DNA from: Bacteroidales bacterium
Lineage (GTDB): Bacteria; Bacteroidota; Bacteroidia; Bacteroidales; UBA12077
Assembly: GCA_030635365.1 (NCBI GenBank)
Contig: DAOVYZ010000009.1
Location: 1-18,041 of the forward strand
Length of the DNA stretch: 18,041 bases
Direction of reading: 5' to 3'
Made by a program: the position numbers and the translations under genes
Notes under the pieces: model-generated
Databases searched by the model: none
What the model was told of the DNA's origin: nothing
What the model saw: the letters and a program-made list of their open reading frames with translations, nothing else
In this document: positions 1-8,300 of the stretch, in pieces
How positions within the stretch are numbered: position 1 is the first letter of the stretch
How the letters are laid out: the number at the start of each line of letters is the position of its first letter

Positions 1-1214
1 AGGTTAAACCTGGAATTTTCCAATTTGCATTACAACCGACAGCAAAAGGAAAAGGCAAATTAATTTTTGATATAAAAAATGAAAATGGCGATAATAAAAT
101 AGTAATAAATGATATTGTTGTTTATAATGATGAACATACAGCAATTCACATTGCAGAAGAGAATGTGATTGAGAATATTAATGCGATTAACTTTACAAAG
201 GAACAATCGTGGAAAATAGATTTTGAAACTATCTTACCTTCAGTAGAATCGTTTGGGAAAGTAATTAAAACAACTGCTCAAATACTTCCTGATCAAATGA
301 GCGAGACTCTGCTTATAGCAAAAACAAATGGAGTTGTAGAATTTCATAAGAATATTTTGGAAGGGGATGTTGTAAAGGGTGGAGATGCATTATTGAGTAT
401 ATCAGGAAATGGATTAGCCAACGATAATGCAAGTATACGTTTTATTGAAGCAAAAAATAATTACGACTTAACCAAGGCTGATTATGATAGAAAATTAGCC
501 CTTTCCCAAAATCAAATTGTTTCGGAAAAGGAACTGGAGAGTTCTAAGGCAGATTTTGAAACCGCAAAAGCTGTTTACGGAAATCTAAAAAAGAATTTCA
601 ATGCAAATGGTCAAATTATAGTATCTCCGGAAAGCGGAGTTGTAAAGCATGTTTTTGTTACCAATGGACAATATGTTGAAACCGGAGAAGCATTGTATTC
701 TATCACTAATAACGATAAATTAATTGTAAAAGCAGAAGTTCAACAGAAGCATTATTCATTGTTAGGTTCTATTATTTCGGCTAATATAAAATCTTTAGTT
801 GACAATAAAATATATAGTTTAAAAGATTTGAATGGTAAGCTATTGTCTTTTGGTAAAAATATTGATGAAGATGAAGGATTTTTAATCCCGGTTAATTTTC
901 AGATCGAAAATAACAAGAAGTTTTTGCCGGGTAGTTTTGCTGAGGTGTTTATCAAGACAAATACAAATAATAAAGCTTTGGTTATACCAAATACTGCTTT
1001 AATTGAAGAACAGGGAAATTTCTTTGTTTTTGTTCAGTTAACGCCGGAGTTATTTGAGAAACGTGAAGTCAAATTTGGAGTTTCCGATGGCATAAATACA
1101 GAAGTTATAAGCGGATTAGATAGTCAGGAAAGGATCGTTTCAAAGGGAGCAATTATCATAAAATTGGCTGCTGTATCGAATAGTTTGGATCCTCATGCAG
1201 GTCACGTTCATTAA
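1..1214 (+). CDS. Heavy-metal RND efflux periplasmic adaptor (CzcB/CusB type), 5' end missing
   Basis: This is the membrane-fusion subunit that links an inner-membrane metal pump to an outer-membrane channel. The frame is open from base 3, so the gene begins upstream of the window and about 403 residues are visible. A GTG at 165 is internal, because the codons before it (starting VKPGIFQFALQP) read as a typical N-terminal beta domain of Bacteroidota CzcB-like adaptors. After it come a biotinyl/lipoyl half-motif (GVVEFHKNILEGD), a short coiled-coil hairpin rich in Lys, Glu and Ala, the second lipoyl half (GVVKHVFVTNGQYVETGEAL), and beta-barrel and membrane-proximal domains ending near AIIIKLAAVSNSL. 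The extreme C-terminus, DPHAGHVH, holds three histidines in its last five residues and could bind metal. The pump gene starts 11 bp downstream, so the two are one operon. The family is clear; the particular metal is not. Confidence 0.9.
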   Translation, partial: VKPGIFQFALQPTAKGKGKLIFDIKNENGDNKIVINDIVVYNDEHTAIHIAEENVIENINAINFTKEQSWKIDFETILPSVESFGKVIKTTAQILPDQMSETLLIAKTNGVVEFHKNILEGDVVKGGDALLSISGNGLANDNASIRFIEAKNNYDLTKADYDRKLALSQNQIVSEKELESSKADFETAKAVYGNLKKNFNANGQIIVSPESGVVKHVFVTNGQYVETGEALYSITNNDKLIVKAEVQQKHYSLLGSIISANIKSLVDNKIYSLKDLNGKLLSFGKNIDEDEGFLIPVNFQIENNKKFLPGSFAEVFIKTNTNNKALVIPNTALIEEQGNFFVFVQLTPELFEKREVKFGVSDGINTEVISGLDSQERIVSKGAIIIKLAAVSNSLDPHAGHVH

Positions 1215-1969
1215 ATTGGGAAACTATGTTAAATAAAATCATAGAGTTTTCATTAAATAATAAGTTCTTTGTACTTCTTGGTGCAATAGTACTTATGTTT
1301 GCCGGGGTATATACTGCCGGGGAAATGGATGTTGATGTATTTCCTGATTTAACTGCACCTACTGTTGTAGTAATGACTGATGCTCATGGAATGGCTGCCG
1401 AAGAGGTTGAACGAATGGTAACATTCCCTATAGAAACAGCGGTGAATGGAGCTACAGATGTGCGCAGAGTAAGGTCAAATTCTTCACAAGGATTTTCTTT
1501 TGTGTGGGTTGAGTTTGATTGGGGAACAGATATTTTTAAGGCAAGGCAGATTGTAAGTGAAAAAATGGTATCACTTGCAGGTCAAATGCCTTTAAATGTC
1601 GGACAACCAACACTCGCACCACAATCGTCTGTAATGGGTGAGATCCTTTTTATCGGATTACAATCTGATTCAACATCATTAATGGATTTGAGGACAATTG
1701 CTGATTGGAATGTACAACCGGTTTTACTGGCCACAGGCGGAGTGTCTCAGGTTACAATTATTGGTGGTGATTACAAACAATATCAGGTACTTGCTGATCC
1801 GCAAAAAATGAAATATTATAATGTTTCATTGGAAGAATTAGCTGAAGTTTGTGAGGGAATTAGTGATAATTCGGCAGGGAATGTAGTTCGTGAGTATGGC
1901 AACGAATACGTTGTCCGGGGAATGGGACGCACATATGATTTGGAGAAATTAGGCAATTCTTATATAAAG

Positions 1970-1972
1970 TAA
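1970..1972 (+). other. Premature in-frame TAA in the metal pump gene
   Basis: The codons read AAG TAA AAT AAT GGA CGC, giving K-stop-N-N-G-R. The same frame is open for 248 codons before and 782 codons after it. CAA, AAA and GAA are each one base away and would give a hydrophilic residue in a periplasmic loop, so a C-to-T change from CAA is one simple origin. No second lesion is visible in the gene, which points to a recent mutation, an assembly error or tolerated readthrough. Confidence 0.9.
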
Positions 1973-4296
1973 AATAATGGACGCCCGGTTTTGATAAACG
2001 ATATTGCAGAAGTGAAAGTTGGTGCTGCTGTAAAAATGGGATATGCATCACAAAATGCAAAACCTTCGGTAATTATATCTATATCGAAACAACCTAATAC
2101 AAACACATTAAATCTTACTGAAAATATTGAAAAAAATCTGGATGAGCTAAGAAAAACATTACCCCCTGATGTAGTTTTAGATAGTAAGATTTTTAGGCAA
2201 GCTGATTTTATAGAAAAATCAGTTAACAATGTACAAAGGGCATTATTAGAAGGATCTGTTTTTGTAATTGTAATACTCTTCTTGTTTTTAGGTAGTTTTA
2301 GAACTACAATAATTTCAATTATAGCAATTCCTATTTCATTACTTGGGGCAATTATTGTTCTTAAATTAATGGGTTTGAACATTAATACAATGAGCTTAGG
2401 TGGAATGGCTATTGCAATAGGTTCGCTTGTGGATGACGCAATTATAGATGTGGAAAATGTGTATAAGCGGCTGCGGCAAAATCATAAAAAACTTAAAAAA
2501 GAAAGGGAGTCTGCTTTTCATATTGTTTATGAAGCATCTAAAGAAATCAGGGCATCTATTTTAAATGCAACCCTAATTATTATTGTTGCTTTTATTCCGT
2601 TGTTTTTCTTATCAGGAATGGAAGGTAGAATGTTAAAACCATTGGGAATTGCTTATATCGTTTCATTGTTTATGTCGCTGATTGTTGCTATGACATTGAC
2701 ACCGCTTCTTTGTAAATTATTATTATCTAACGAAAAATATCTGATTCGTAAAGAAAAAGATAAATGGTTTACGACAAAACTGATGGATGGATATTTAAAG
2801 TCGCTTGAATGGACATTACGTCATAAAAAACTTGTAATCTTTTCAGCCTTAGGTTTATTTATTGCTTCCTTAGTTGCACTTTCAACCATGGGGCGAAGTT
2901 TCCTTCCCGAATTTAATGAGGGTGCATTAACTATTTCGGCAATTAGTAAACCCGGAATTTCTTTGGAAGAAAGTAATCAATTAGGAAATCTGATTGAAAC
3001 AGAACTATTGTCAATTCCTGAGGTGATAACAACTTCGCGTAGAACCGGGCGTGGTGAACTTGATGAACACTCACAAACAACAAATAGTGCTGAGATTGAT
3101 GTTAACTTTGAACTTGGCGACAGGGAACGAGAAGAATTTCTTTCGGAAGTAAGATCAACGTTGGCAAATATTCCGGGCATTGCAGCAACCGTAGGGCAAC
3201 CTCTGGGTCATAGAATAGATCATATGCTTTCCGGAACACGTGCAAATATTGCTATTAAACTATTTGGAACTGACCTTAACAAAATGTTTATGATGGGAAA
3301 TCAAATTCAGAATGCAATAGTAGATATTCCCGGTTTAGTTGATGTTAGTGTTGAACAGCAAGTTGAAATTCCGCAAATTCAGATTCGTGCAAATAGGGAG
3401 ATGCTGGCTCGTTATGGAATTACAATGAATCGGTTTAATGAATTTGTTGAACTTGCTTTTGCAGGTGAAAAGATTGCTGATGTATACGAAGGACAGCGTA
3501 AATTTGATTTAATAGTACGTTTAAATGAAGATTATACTGAATCTATCGAAGGAATTAAGAGTGCTTTGATTGATACGGAAGATGGTAAAAAAGTACCATT
3601 GGATCAAGTTGCAGATATAGTTTCTGTGTCTGGGCCTAGTTCTGTTAGTAGGGAAAATGTGCAGCGTAAGGTAGTTATTTCTGCAAATGTTGCTGAACGT
3701 GATTTACGAAGCGTAGTAAATGATATTCGCTACGAAATTGAAGAAAAGATTCAACTCCCTGAAGGTTATATGATTCAGTACGGTGGGCAGTTTGAAAGTG
3801 AAGCCCGTGCATCACAAACATTGATGTTAACTTCTATACTTGCAATTTTTATTATATTCTTACTATTATATCAAGAGTTTAAAGATCTGAAATTAGCCGG
3901 TATAATTATGATTAACTTGCCTTTGGCATTGATTGGTGGCGTGTTTACCATTTATTTTACTTCAGGTATTGTAAGTATTCCTGCAATTATAGGATTTATT
4001 ACTTTATTTGGTATTGCTACGCGTAATGGAATATTGTTAGTATCGCATTACCAGTATTTTAAATCACAAGGTGTTGGTTTATATGCATATATTACCTGTG
4101 GTTCAGCGGATAGGTTAAATCCAATTTTAATGACTGCTTTAACAGCAGCATTGGCGTTGGTTCCATTAGCACTTAAAGGAGATGCAACAGGTAATGAGAT
4201 TCAAAGTCCAATGGCTAAAGTTATATTAGGTGGATTGTTAACATCAACTCTTTTAAACATATATGTTATTCCGGTTATTTATTATTTAATTCATAG

Positions 4297-4304
4297 AAAG
4301 GAGG
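4297..4304 (+). promoter_or_regulatory. Strong Shine-Dalgarno sequence for the channel gene
   Basis: AAAGGAGG lies 6 bp before the ATG at 4311, inside the last codons of the pump gene (the HRKEEENEK tail). Most genes in this window have A-rich leaders without such a site, as is usual in Bacteroidota. It may let ribosomes start the channel gene independently or recapture ribosomes from the overlapping pump gene. Confidence 0.5.
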
Positions 4305-4310
4305 AAGAAA

Positions 4311-5489
4311 ATGAAAAATAAATTTCAGATCTTATTGTTTATGTTTTTGGTTTTTTCATTGGTGGCAAGTTCTCAGTCATTTAATGAAACCCTAAAAAGA
4401 ATTGAAGAGAATAATAAAGAATTGCAGGCTGGGAGTAAGTATGTTGAGAGTAAAACCTATGAACATAAGCTCGATAACTTACCCGGTGGCCCCGAAATAT
4501 CATATGGTTACTTTCCAAAAAACTCTTCTGTACCGGGAACAAAAGAAGTATTTGAGGTAAGCCAGTCATTTAATATGCCTTGCTATTATAGAAATCAGTC
4601 GAAGTATTCTAAGCTTATGATAAACCAGGAAGAACTTAATTACCTGGTATTAAAACAGAGTATTCTGAATGAAGCAAAGGATTTATTGATTGAATATATT
4701 TATTTAATGAAACAGATATCTGTGATTGATAAACGATTGAAAATAGCAGATAATATTTATAATGCTTATATGATTCGTTTGGAAACAGGTGATGCAAATG
4801 TTCTTGAAGTTAATAAGGCTAAATTGCACTTGCTTCATGTAAAAAAGCAGGAGAAGGAATATAGAACAGAGGTCTTGTCTATTAAGGAAAGATTAAATAA
4901 TTTGAATGGAGGTAATGACTTAACTGTTAATATAGATGATTATCCTTTTGAAGAATTGACAGATTTAGACTCTTTATTATTTGACAGGTTAGCTAATGAT
5001 CCGGAGTTGCTTTATAATCAAAAAGCTTCCCAGGCATCACAACAAAGGATTAAAGTAACCAAGAATCTTCAACTTCCCGAGTTTAGTGTTGGTTATGGTA
5101 GTGAGACAGTAGCCGATGAAAAATTTAAAGGGTTTATTGTTGGACTTTCTGTTCCATTGTGGGGAAGTAAAAATTCAATTCAACAGGCGAAGGTTGAGTC
5201 AGAATTTTATGAATTAAATAACACATCAGTTTCTGAAAAAGCTATTACAGAGACAAGAATACAATACGAAAAAGTAAAATCGTCTTGCGAGAATTTGAAA
5301 AGTTACGAAACAGTTTTAAGCTCAATTAACAATGAAGAACTTTTGAATAAATCGTTAGAGTCAGGCGAAATTTCTGTTATTGAATTTTTTACTGAGATGA
5401 TATACTTTTATGAAATATATGATGATTATTTGTCTGTCGAAAAAGATTATCATCAAGCATTAGCCGAGTTATATAAATATAGATTATAA
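4311..5489 (+). CDS. TolC-like outer-membrane channel (CzcC/CusC type)
   Basis: This is the outer-membrane factor that forms the exit duct of the upstream metal pump. It has 392 residues, slightly short for the family. Residues 1-21 form a signal peptide (hydrophobic ILLFMFLVFSLVASS, then SQ), which fits the chosen ATG. The mature protein has the two-repeat pattern of outer-membrane factors: long amphipathic helices (around DLLIEYIYLMKQISVIDKRL and RLETGDANVLEVNKAKLHL), a short strand with LPEFSVGYG, and GLSVPLWGSKNSIQQAK opening the second helical repeat. The start overlaps the pump stop by 11 bp and has its own AAAGGAGG site. It is the last gene of the operon, before a palindromic terminator. 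Even if the pump is broken, this channel frame is intact. Confidence 0.9.
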   Translation: MKNKFQILLFMFLVFSLVASSQSFNETLKRIEENNKELQAGSKYVESKTYEHKLDNLPGGPEISYGYFPKNSSVPGTKEVFEVSQSFNMPCYYRNQSKYSKLMINQEELNYLVLKQSILNEAKDLLIEYIYLMKQISVIDKRLKIADNIYNAYMIRLETGDANVLEVNKAKLHLLHVKKQEKEYRTEVLSIKERLNNLNGGNDLTVNIDDYPFEELTDLDSLLFDRLANDPELLYNQKASQASQQRIKVTKNLQLPEFSVGYGSETVADEKFKGFIVGLSVPLWGSKNSIQQAKVESEFYELNNTSVSEKAITETRIQYEKVKSSCENLKSYETVLSSINNEELLNKSLESGEISVIEFFTEMIYFYEIYDDYLSVEKDYHQALAELYKYRL

Positions 5490-5494
5490 AAACT

Positions 5495-5527
5495 ACACCT
5501 GTCAGGTTTTTAAAACCTGACAGGTGT
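5495..5527. terminator. 33-bp palindrome, likely bidirectional terminator and dispersed repeat
   Basis: Arms 5495-5510 and 5512-5527 are perfect 16-base reverse complements around one T. The cores are CCTGTCAGG and CCTGACAGG with A/T runs at the centre. It lies 6 bp after the channel gene stop and 33 bp before the 3' end of the convergent small gene, where a two-way terminator is expected. From memory, CCTGACAGGT-type palindromes are dispersed in many Bacteroidota genomes, so it may also belong to a REP-like family. Confidence 0.7.
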
Positions 5528-5560
5528 TATATACTGAGGTATTTATCTTCTGGGTATTAT

Positions 5561-5836
5561 TTAATTTTCATTGGTTAATTCGATCATAGCAGACTCCAGA
5601 TACATCTTCTTCAGGCGTAGATAATGACTTAGTGCTTCAAAGATAACTTCCTGTGTATTTCTTTTTTGATATGTTGCCAGTATTTTAAATTTTCGATATG
5701 TCATTCTATCGATCGATACAACTTGACCACCCTTAATCTCAGAACCAAACAGAACTTCGTCTTCCAGGTTATCTTCGTTTAAAAATTCTGTATTTGAAGA
5801 TAATGCTTCCTGAAATTCCTCAATATTTTTTAGCAT
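5561..5836 (-). CDS. Small ribbon-helix-helix-like protein, possible DNA-binding regulator
   Basis: This 91-residue protein has no close relative that I recognise by name. The N-terminal half is acidic (FQEALSSNTEFLNEDNLEDE). Residues from about 39 to 77 look like a ribbon-helix-helix unit: a strand GGQVVSID, helix A MTYRKFKILATYQKRN, and helix B TQEVIFEALSHYLRLKK. The order strand, helix, T/S-x-E turn and helix ending in YL(R)xxK is the MetJ/Arc/CopG pattern, so DNA binding is a fair inference. No toxin-like partner is adjacent. The start codon lies inside a 31-codon signal-peptide micro-ORF in another frame. It is convergent with the metal efflux operon and shares the terminator palindrome with it. 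Confidence 0.6.
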   Translation of the reverse strand: MLKNIEEFQEALSSNTEFLNEDNLEDEVLFGSEIKGGQVVSIDRMTYRKFKILATYQKRNTQEVIFEALSHYLRLKKMYLESAMIELTNEN

Positions 5837-5915
5837 TAATAACCTGATTTAAATTCTGAGAATGGCAATAGCATATTGAAAATAAAAAAACTGCTAATAA
5901 GATAATTTTTTTCAT
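5820..5915 (-). CDS. Signal-peptide micro-ORF overlapping the RHH gene start
   Basis: This reading frame has 31 codons plus a stop. It starts with the textbook export signal MKKIILLAVFLFSICYC and a likely cleavage site near CHSQ, then ends after NLNQVINAKKY. Its last 17 bases overlap the start of the 91-codon gene in a different frame. It could be a translated leader coupled to the RHH gene, or the stub of an exported protein gene (the start resembles TolC-like genes) whose remainder has been lost. The signal-peptide composition in such a short frame is unlikely to be chance, but expression is unproven. Confidence 0.4.
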   Translation of the reverse strand: MKKIILLAVFLFSICYCHSQNLNQVINAKKY

Positions 5916-6005
5916 AATATCAATTTGTTTAAAGTTAACAAATAAAAATAGTAAAATTTTATGAAAAACATAAACATTAGTTTAAATCACAGCCATTTTA
6001 GATTA

Positions 6006-6172
6006 AAACTTATGGCTCTGATATTAGATATTGTAGTTCTTTGTGAAATTTTGAGTCTTTGAGCCTTAGTGGCATTATATTTTTTCGCCACTAACCTGCT
6101 TGCCAGCAGGCAAGAACACTAAGAATCACTAAATATTACATACACACTAATTTATATCAGAGCCAAACTTAT
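6006..6172. mobile_element. 151-bp MITE-like element with 8-bp target duplication
   Basis: The element spans 6014-6164. Its ends are the inverted repeats GGCTCTGATAT (6014-6024) and ATATCAGAGCC (6154-6164). Directly outside each end is the same 8-mer, AAACTTAT, at 6006-6013 and 6165-6172, which is the footprint of a transposition target duplication. There is no coding capacity. Inside are two hairpins: TTAGTGGC/GCCACTAA (6066-6073 and 6087-6094) and CTTGCC/GGCAAG (6099-6104 and 6109-6114). It is therefore a non-autonomous element moved by a transposase encoded elsewhere. Eight-base duplications are known for several families, IS1595 among them, but the family cannot be assigned here. Confidence 0.75.
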
Positions 6173-6216
6173 CTATAAACCATTTTCAAAAAGGAATTGT
6201 TCAAATTGTGATGGGA

Positions 6217-6915
6217 TCAATCGGAGATACTTAATATGACACCTACCGTGGGTATAGTTTCAATTTTTATTCTTGAATCTGCTTCCAATCGTTTACGAAG
6301 TTTTGAAATAAAAACATCAAGGCTGCGTCCAATAAAATAATCTGTTTCACCCCAAACTTCAGTCATTATTTTATCACGGCTTACAATATTATTTTGTGAT
6401 CTTGCTAAAATTGCGAGAACCTTAGTTTCCTTTGATGTAAGCCTTTTTAGTTCATCTCCAATTTTAAGTTCTTGGTTTGTGGGAACAAAGTCGTAACTAC
6501 CTAGTTTATAAACCAGGTTTTGCTGGTTCTCATGGTTAGGTTGTACCCTTCTTAATATCGATTGTATTCTAAACAAAAGCTCATCTTCATCAAACGGTTT
6601 GGTAATATAATCGTCAATTCCTATCCTGAACCCTTTGAGCTTATCTTCTTTCATTGACCTCGCCGTTAGAAAAATAATAGGTACTTCTGTGCTTTGTTCT
6701 CTAATATTTTCAGCAAGAGTAAAACCATCCATATGAGGTAACATAACATCAAGTATACAGAAATCAAAATCAGATGATTTAAATCCTTTTAATCCTGATA
6801 ATCCATCACGATATAATTTCACGTCAAATCCATTAGATTCAAGAAATTCCAGTAACAAAAATCCAAGATTTGTATCATCTTCAACAAGTAATATTTTTGC
6901 TTTATTTTTCTGCAT
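6217..6915 (-). CDS. OmpR/PhoB-family response regulator (RprY-like)
   Basis: This is the DNA-binding partner of the adjacent sensor kinase, 232 residues from the preferred start. The receiver domain has acidic residues D13-D14 (ILLVEDD), phospho-acceptor D56 (CILDVMLPHMDG), T84 (IFLTARS) and K106 (ITKPFDEDEL). The winged-helix output domain covers about 130-232, with LTSKETKVLAILARSQNNIV, VWGETDYFIGRSLDVFISKLRK and IPTVGVIL. The start at 6915 lies 2 bp after the kinase stop. An in-frame ATG at 6933 would overlap the kinase and add six residues before the receiver fold, so it is less likely. Domain order and wording resemble RprY of Bacteroides. Likely targets are the phased repeats upstream of the kinase gene. 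Confidence 0.9.
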   Translation of the reverse strand: MQKNKAKILLVEDDTNLGFLLLEFLESNGFDVKLYRDGLSGLKGFKSSDFDFCILDVMLPHMDGFTLAENIREQSTEVPIIFLTARSMKEDKLKGFRIGIDDYITKPFDEDELLFRIQSILRRVQPNHENQQNLVYKLGSYDFVPTNQELKIGDELKRLTSKETKVLAILARSQNNIVSRDKIMTEVWGETDYFIGRSLDVFISKLRKRLEADSRIKIETIPTVGVILSISD

Positions 6916-6917
6916 TA

Positions 6918-8177
6918 TTATTTTTCTATGCAATAAGGTAATTTGATCGTAAATTTAGTTCCTTTCCCAATTTTACTTTCTACATGAATCTCTCCATTTA
7001 TTGAATCAATAATTGCTTTAACAGTCGACAATCCTATTCCAAATCCCTTAACATTATGAATATCTCCCGTAGGAACACGATAGAATTTTTCAAAAATTTG
7101 TTTTAAATGCTTTTGCTTAATACCGATTCCATTATCTTCAATATTAAGTATAACCTGATCATTTTTTAAATAAGTCTTAATCGTAATATTTGGTATTTTA
7201 TTACAATACTTAATTGCATTATCAATTAAATTAGATATAGCAAATTGAAATTGCTCTTTATCGGCATATACATTACATTTATCGGAAGTTTTTTCGTATT
7301 CTATTTTCCCTTTTAACTCATGGAGCTGTACTTGATATGAATCTACAGTACCTTGAATTATGGCACATATATCAATTATTTCACGTTGGTTACTTGATCC
7401 ATTCTCGATACGTGCAGCATCTAATAATCCTTCAACTCTATTCTTTAATTTTTTATGTTCTAGTTTAATGATTTCTGTGTACTGATTTAACTTGTTATTA
7501 TTTTCTACCTTTTCGTTTTTAGAAATAAGGCTGTTTGCAAGTGCAATATTTGTAATTGGTGTTTTAAATTCGTGGGTTATATTATTAATAAAATCCCTGG
7601 TATTTAAATATAGGGACTTTTCTCTTTTGTAGAATTTTAGTATTATCAAGAATGATGCACTAATAAGTACTATAAGTATTATTGAACTGATAAACATAAA
7701 TCCAATTTGCGCAATTATAAATTCACTTTTTTTAGGAAATCTTAATTTCAGTTCAATAGAATTTTGTAATAAAATACTTTCAAGATTATCTGAAAAATAA
7801 GTTTTTTTACAAACATTATAGTCTGAATCTTTGCGTGTATCAACAATGTCAAATTCGTAGTCAATTTTAATATTATAATGATCAAGAGATTTCTTTACAA
7901 TTGAATTAACTTTTTTCCATTCAATATTGTTAAACATACTTGAATAGCACGATCCTGACTTGGTTTTAATTAAACAATCAGCAACCTCTTTACAAATGGA
8001 TTCATCCTCACATAATTTTTTTATTATACGATTCATTGCCATGTTTACACTATGGCTAAATTGTTTTTCTTGTATATTAGCAGCCTTAATTATCCATGAA
8101 ACCTGTATAATTACTAATGCAATTAAACTTATAAAAGTTATAATTATCAAACTTAATTGCAATTTTCGGTTTCTCAT
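6918..8177 (-). CDS. Membrane sensor histidine kinase with Cys-rich periplasmic domain (RprX-like)
   Basis: This 419-residue kinase phosphorylates the downstream response regulator. TM1 is about residues 9-30 and TM2 about 153-180, enclosing a periplasmic sensor of roughly 120 residues. The kinase core has the H-box FINNITHEFKTPITN with His202, the N-box FAISNLIDNAIKY (N316/N320), the G1 box EDNGIGI (348-354), the F-box FEKFYRVP, and G2 GFGIGLSTVKAI (378-389). The periplasmic part has five cysteines (56, 62, 68, 77 and 123), four of them in 22 residues. This is unusual and suggests a disulfide or metal-thiolate sensor. The gene is divergent from a secreted Cys-rich protein and next to a metal efflux operon, which fits metal or redox sensing by inference. 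Confidence 0.92.
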   Translation of the reverse strand: MRNRKLQLSLIIITFISLIALVIIQVSWIIKAANIQEKQFSHSVNMAMNRIIKKLCEDESICKEVADCLIKTKSGSCYSSMFNNIEWKKVNSIVKKSLDHYNIKIDYEFDIVDTRKDSDYNVCKKTYFSDNLESILLQNSIELKLRFPKKSEFIIAQIGFMFISSIILIVLISASFLIILKFYKREKSLYLNTRDFINNITHEFKTPITNIALANSLISKNEKVENNNKLNQYTEIIKLEHKKLKNRVEGLLDAARIENGSSNQREIIDICAIIQGTVDSYQVQLHELKGKIEYEKTSDKCNVYADKEQFQFAISNLIDNAIKYCNKIPNITIKTYLKNDQVILNIEDNGIGIKQKHLKQIFEKFYRVPTGDIHNVKGFGIGLSTVKAIIDSINGEIHVESKIGKGTKFTIKLPYCIEK

Positions 8178-8265
8178 TAGAACAATTTAACTTTAAAACA
8201 GTAGTTTATTGATAAGATGTCTTTTAAAAGGTAAAATTAAAATATTTTTTGAGTATATGTTGATA

Positions 8266-8273
8266 CAAAAATA
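8266..8273 (-). promoter_or_regulatory. Candidate -7 element for the kinase/regulator operon
   Basis: On the minus strand this reads TATTTTTG, a full match to the Bacteroidota TAnnTTTG -7 box, about 90 bp before the kinase start. No TTTG -33 box stands at the right distance, which would fit a promoter that needs an activator bound to the repeat array just upstream. Confidence 0.45.
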
Positions 8274-8300
8274 ACCAGAAAAAGATTTATTTGCATGATT

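Larger units (their letters stand above)
1226..4321 (+). pseudogene. CzcA/CusA-type heavy-metal RND pump interrupted by one in-frame stop
   Basis: This is the inner-membrane proton-driven pump of the operon. Read through, it has 1,031 sense positions plus the final stop, which is normal for the family. TM1 lies near residues 12-32 (FFVLLGAIVLMFAG) and is followed by the porter domain. TM4 carries GSLVDDAIIDVENV, with acidic residues at about 403, 404, 408 and 410 that match the proton-relay region of CzcA. The HME-type motif SGTRANIAIKLFGTDL and the TM10-12 region are also present. The frame is broken only by TAA at 1970-1972, after GNSYIK and before NNGRPVLINDIAEV. Both parts are in the same frame (1226-1972 and from 1973 on), so this is a nonsense change, not a frameshift. 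The first in-frame start-like codon after it is a TTG at 1991, with no ribosome site. The break falls in the periplasmic domain after TM1, so neither part should work alone. Readthrough, suppression or a sequencing error are alternatives. The 3' end overlaps the channel gene by 11 bp. Confidence 0.85.

Noticed and set aside
1960..2000. Programmed frameshift as the cause of the split pump gene
   Set aside because: Both parts are in the same frame and there is no slippery site. A nonsense codon explains the break fully.
1960..2382. Minus-strand frame of 140 codons at the break in the metal pump gene
   Set aside because: It overlaps the pump coding sequence and has no recognisable protein features.
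5561..5915. Toxin-antitoxin pair made of the RHH gene and the micro-ORF
   Set aside because: The micro-ORF looks like an export signal, not a toxin, and lies upstream in an overlapping frame. No type I or II toxin pattern is visible.
7960..8190. Plus-strand frame of 76 codons over the start of the sensor kinase gene
   Set aside because: Antisense to the kinase membrane segment, which makes it look hydrophobic; no start context or conservation argument.
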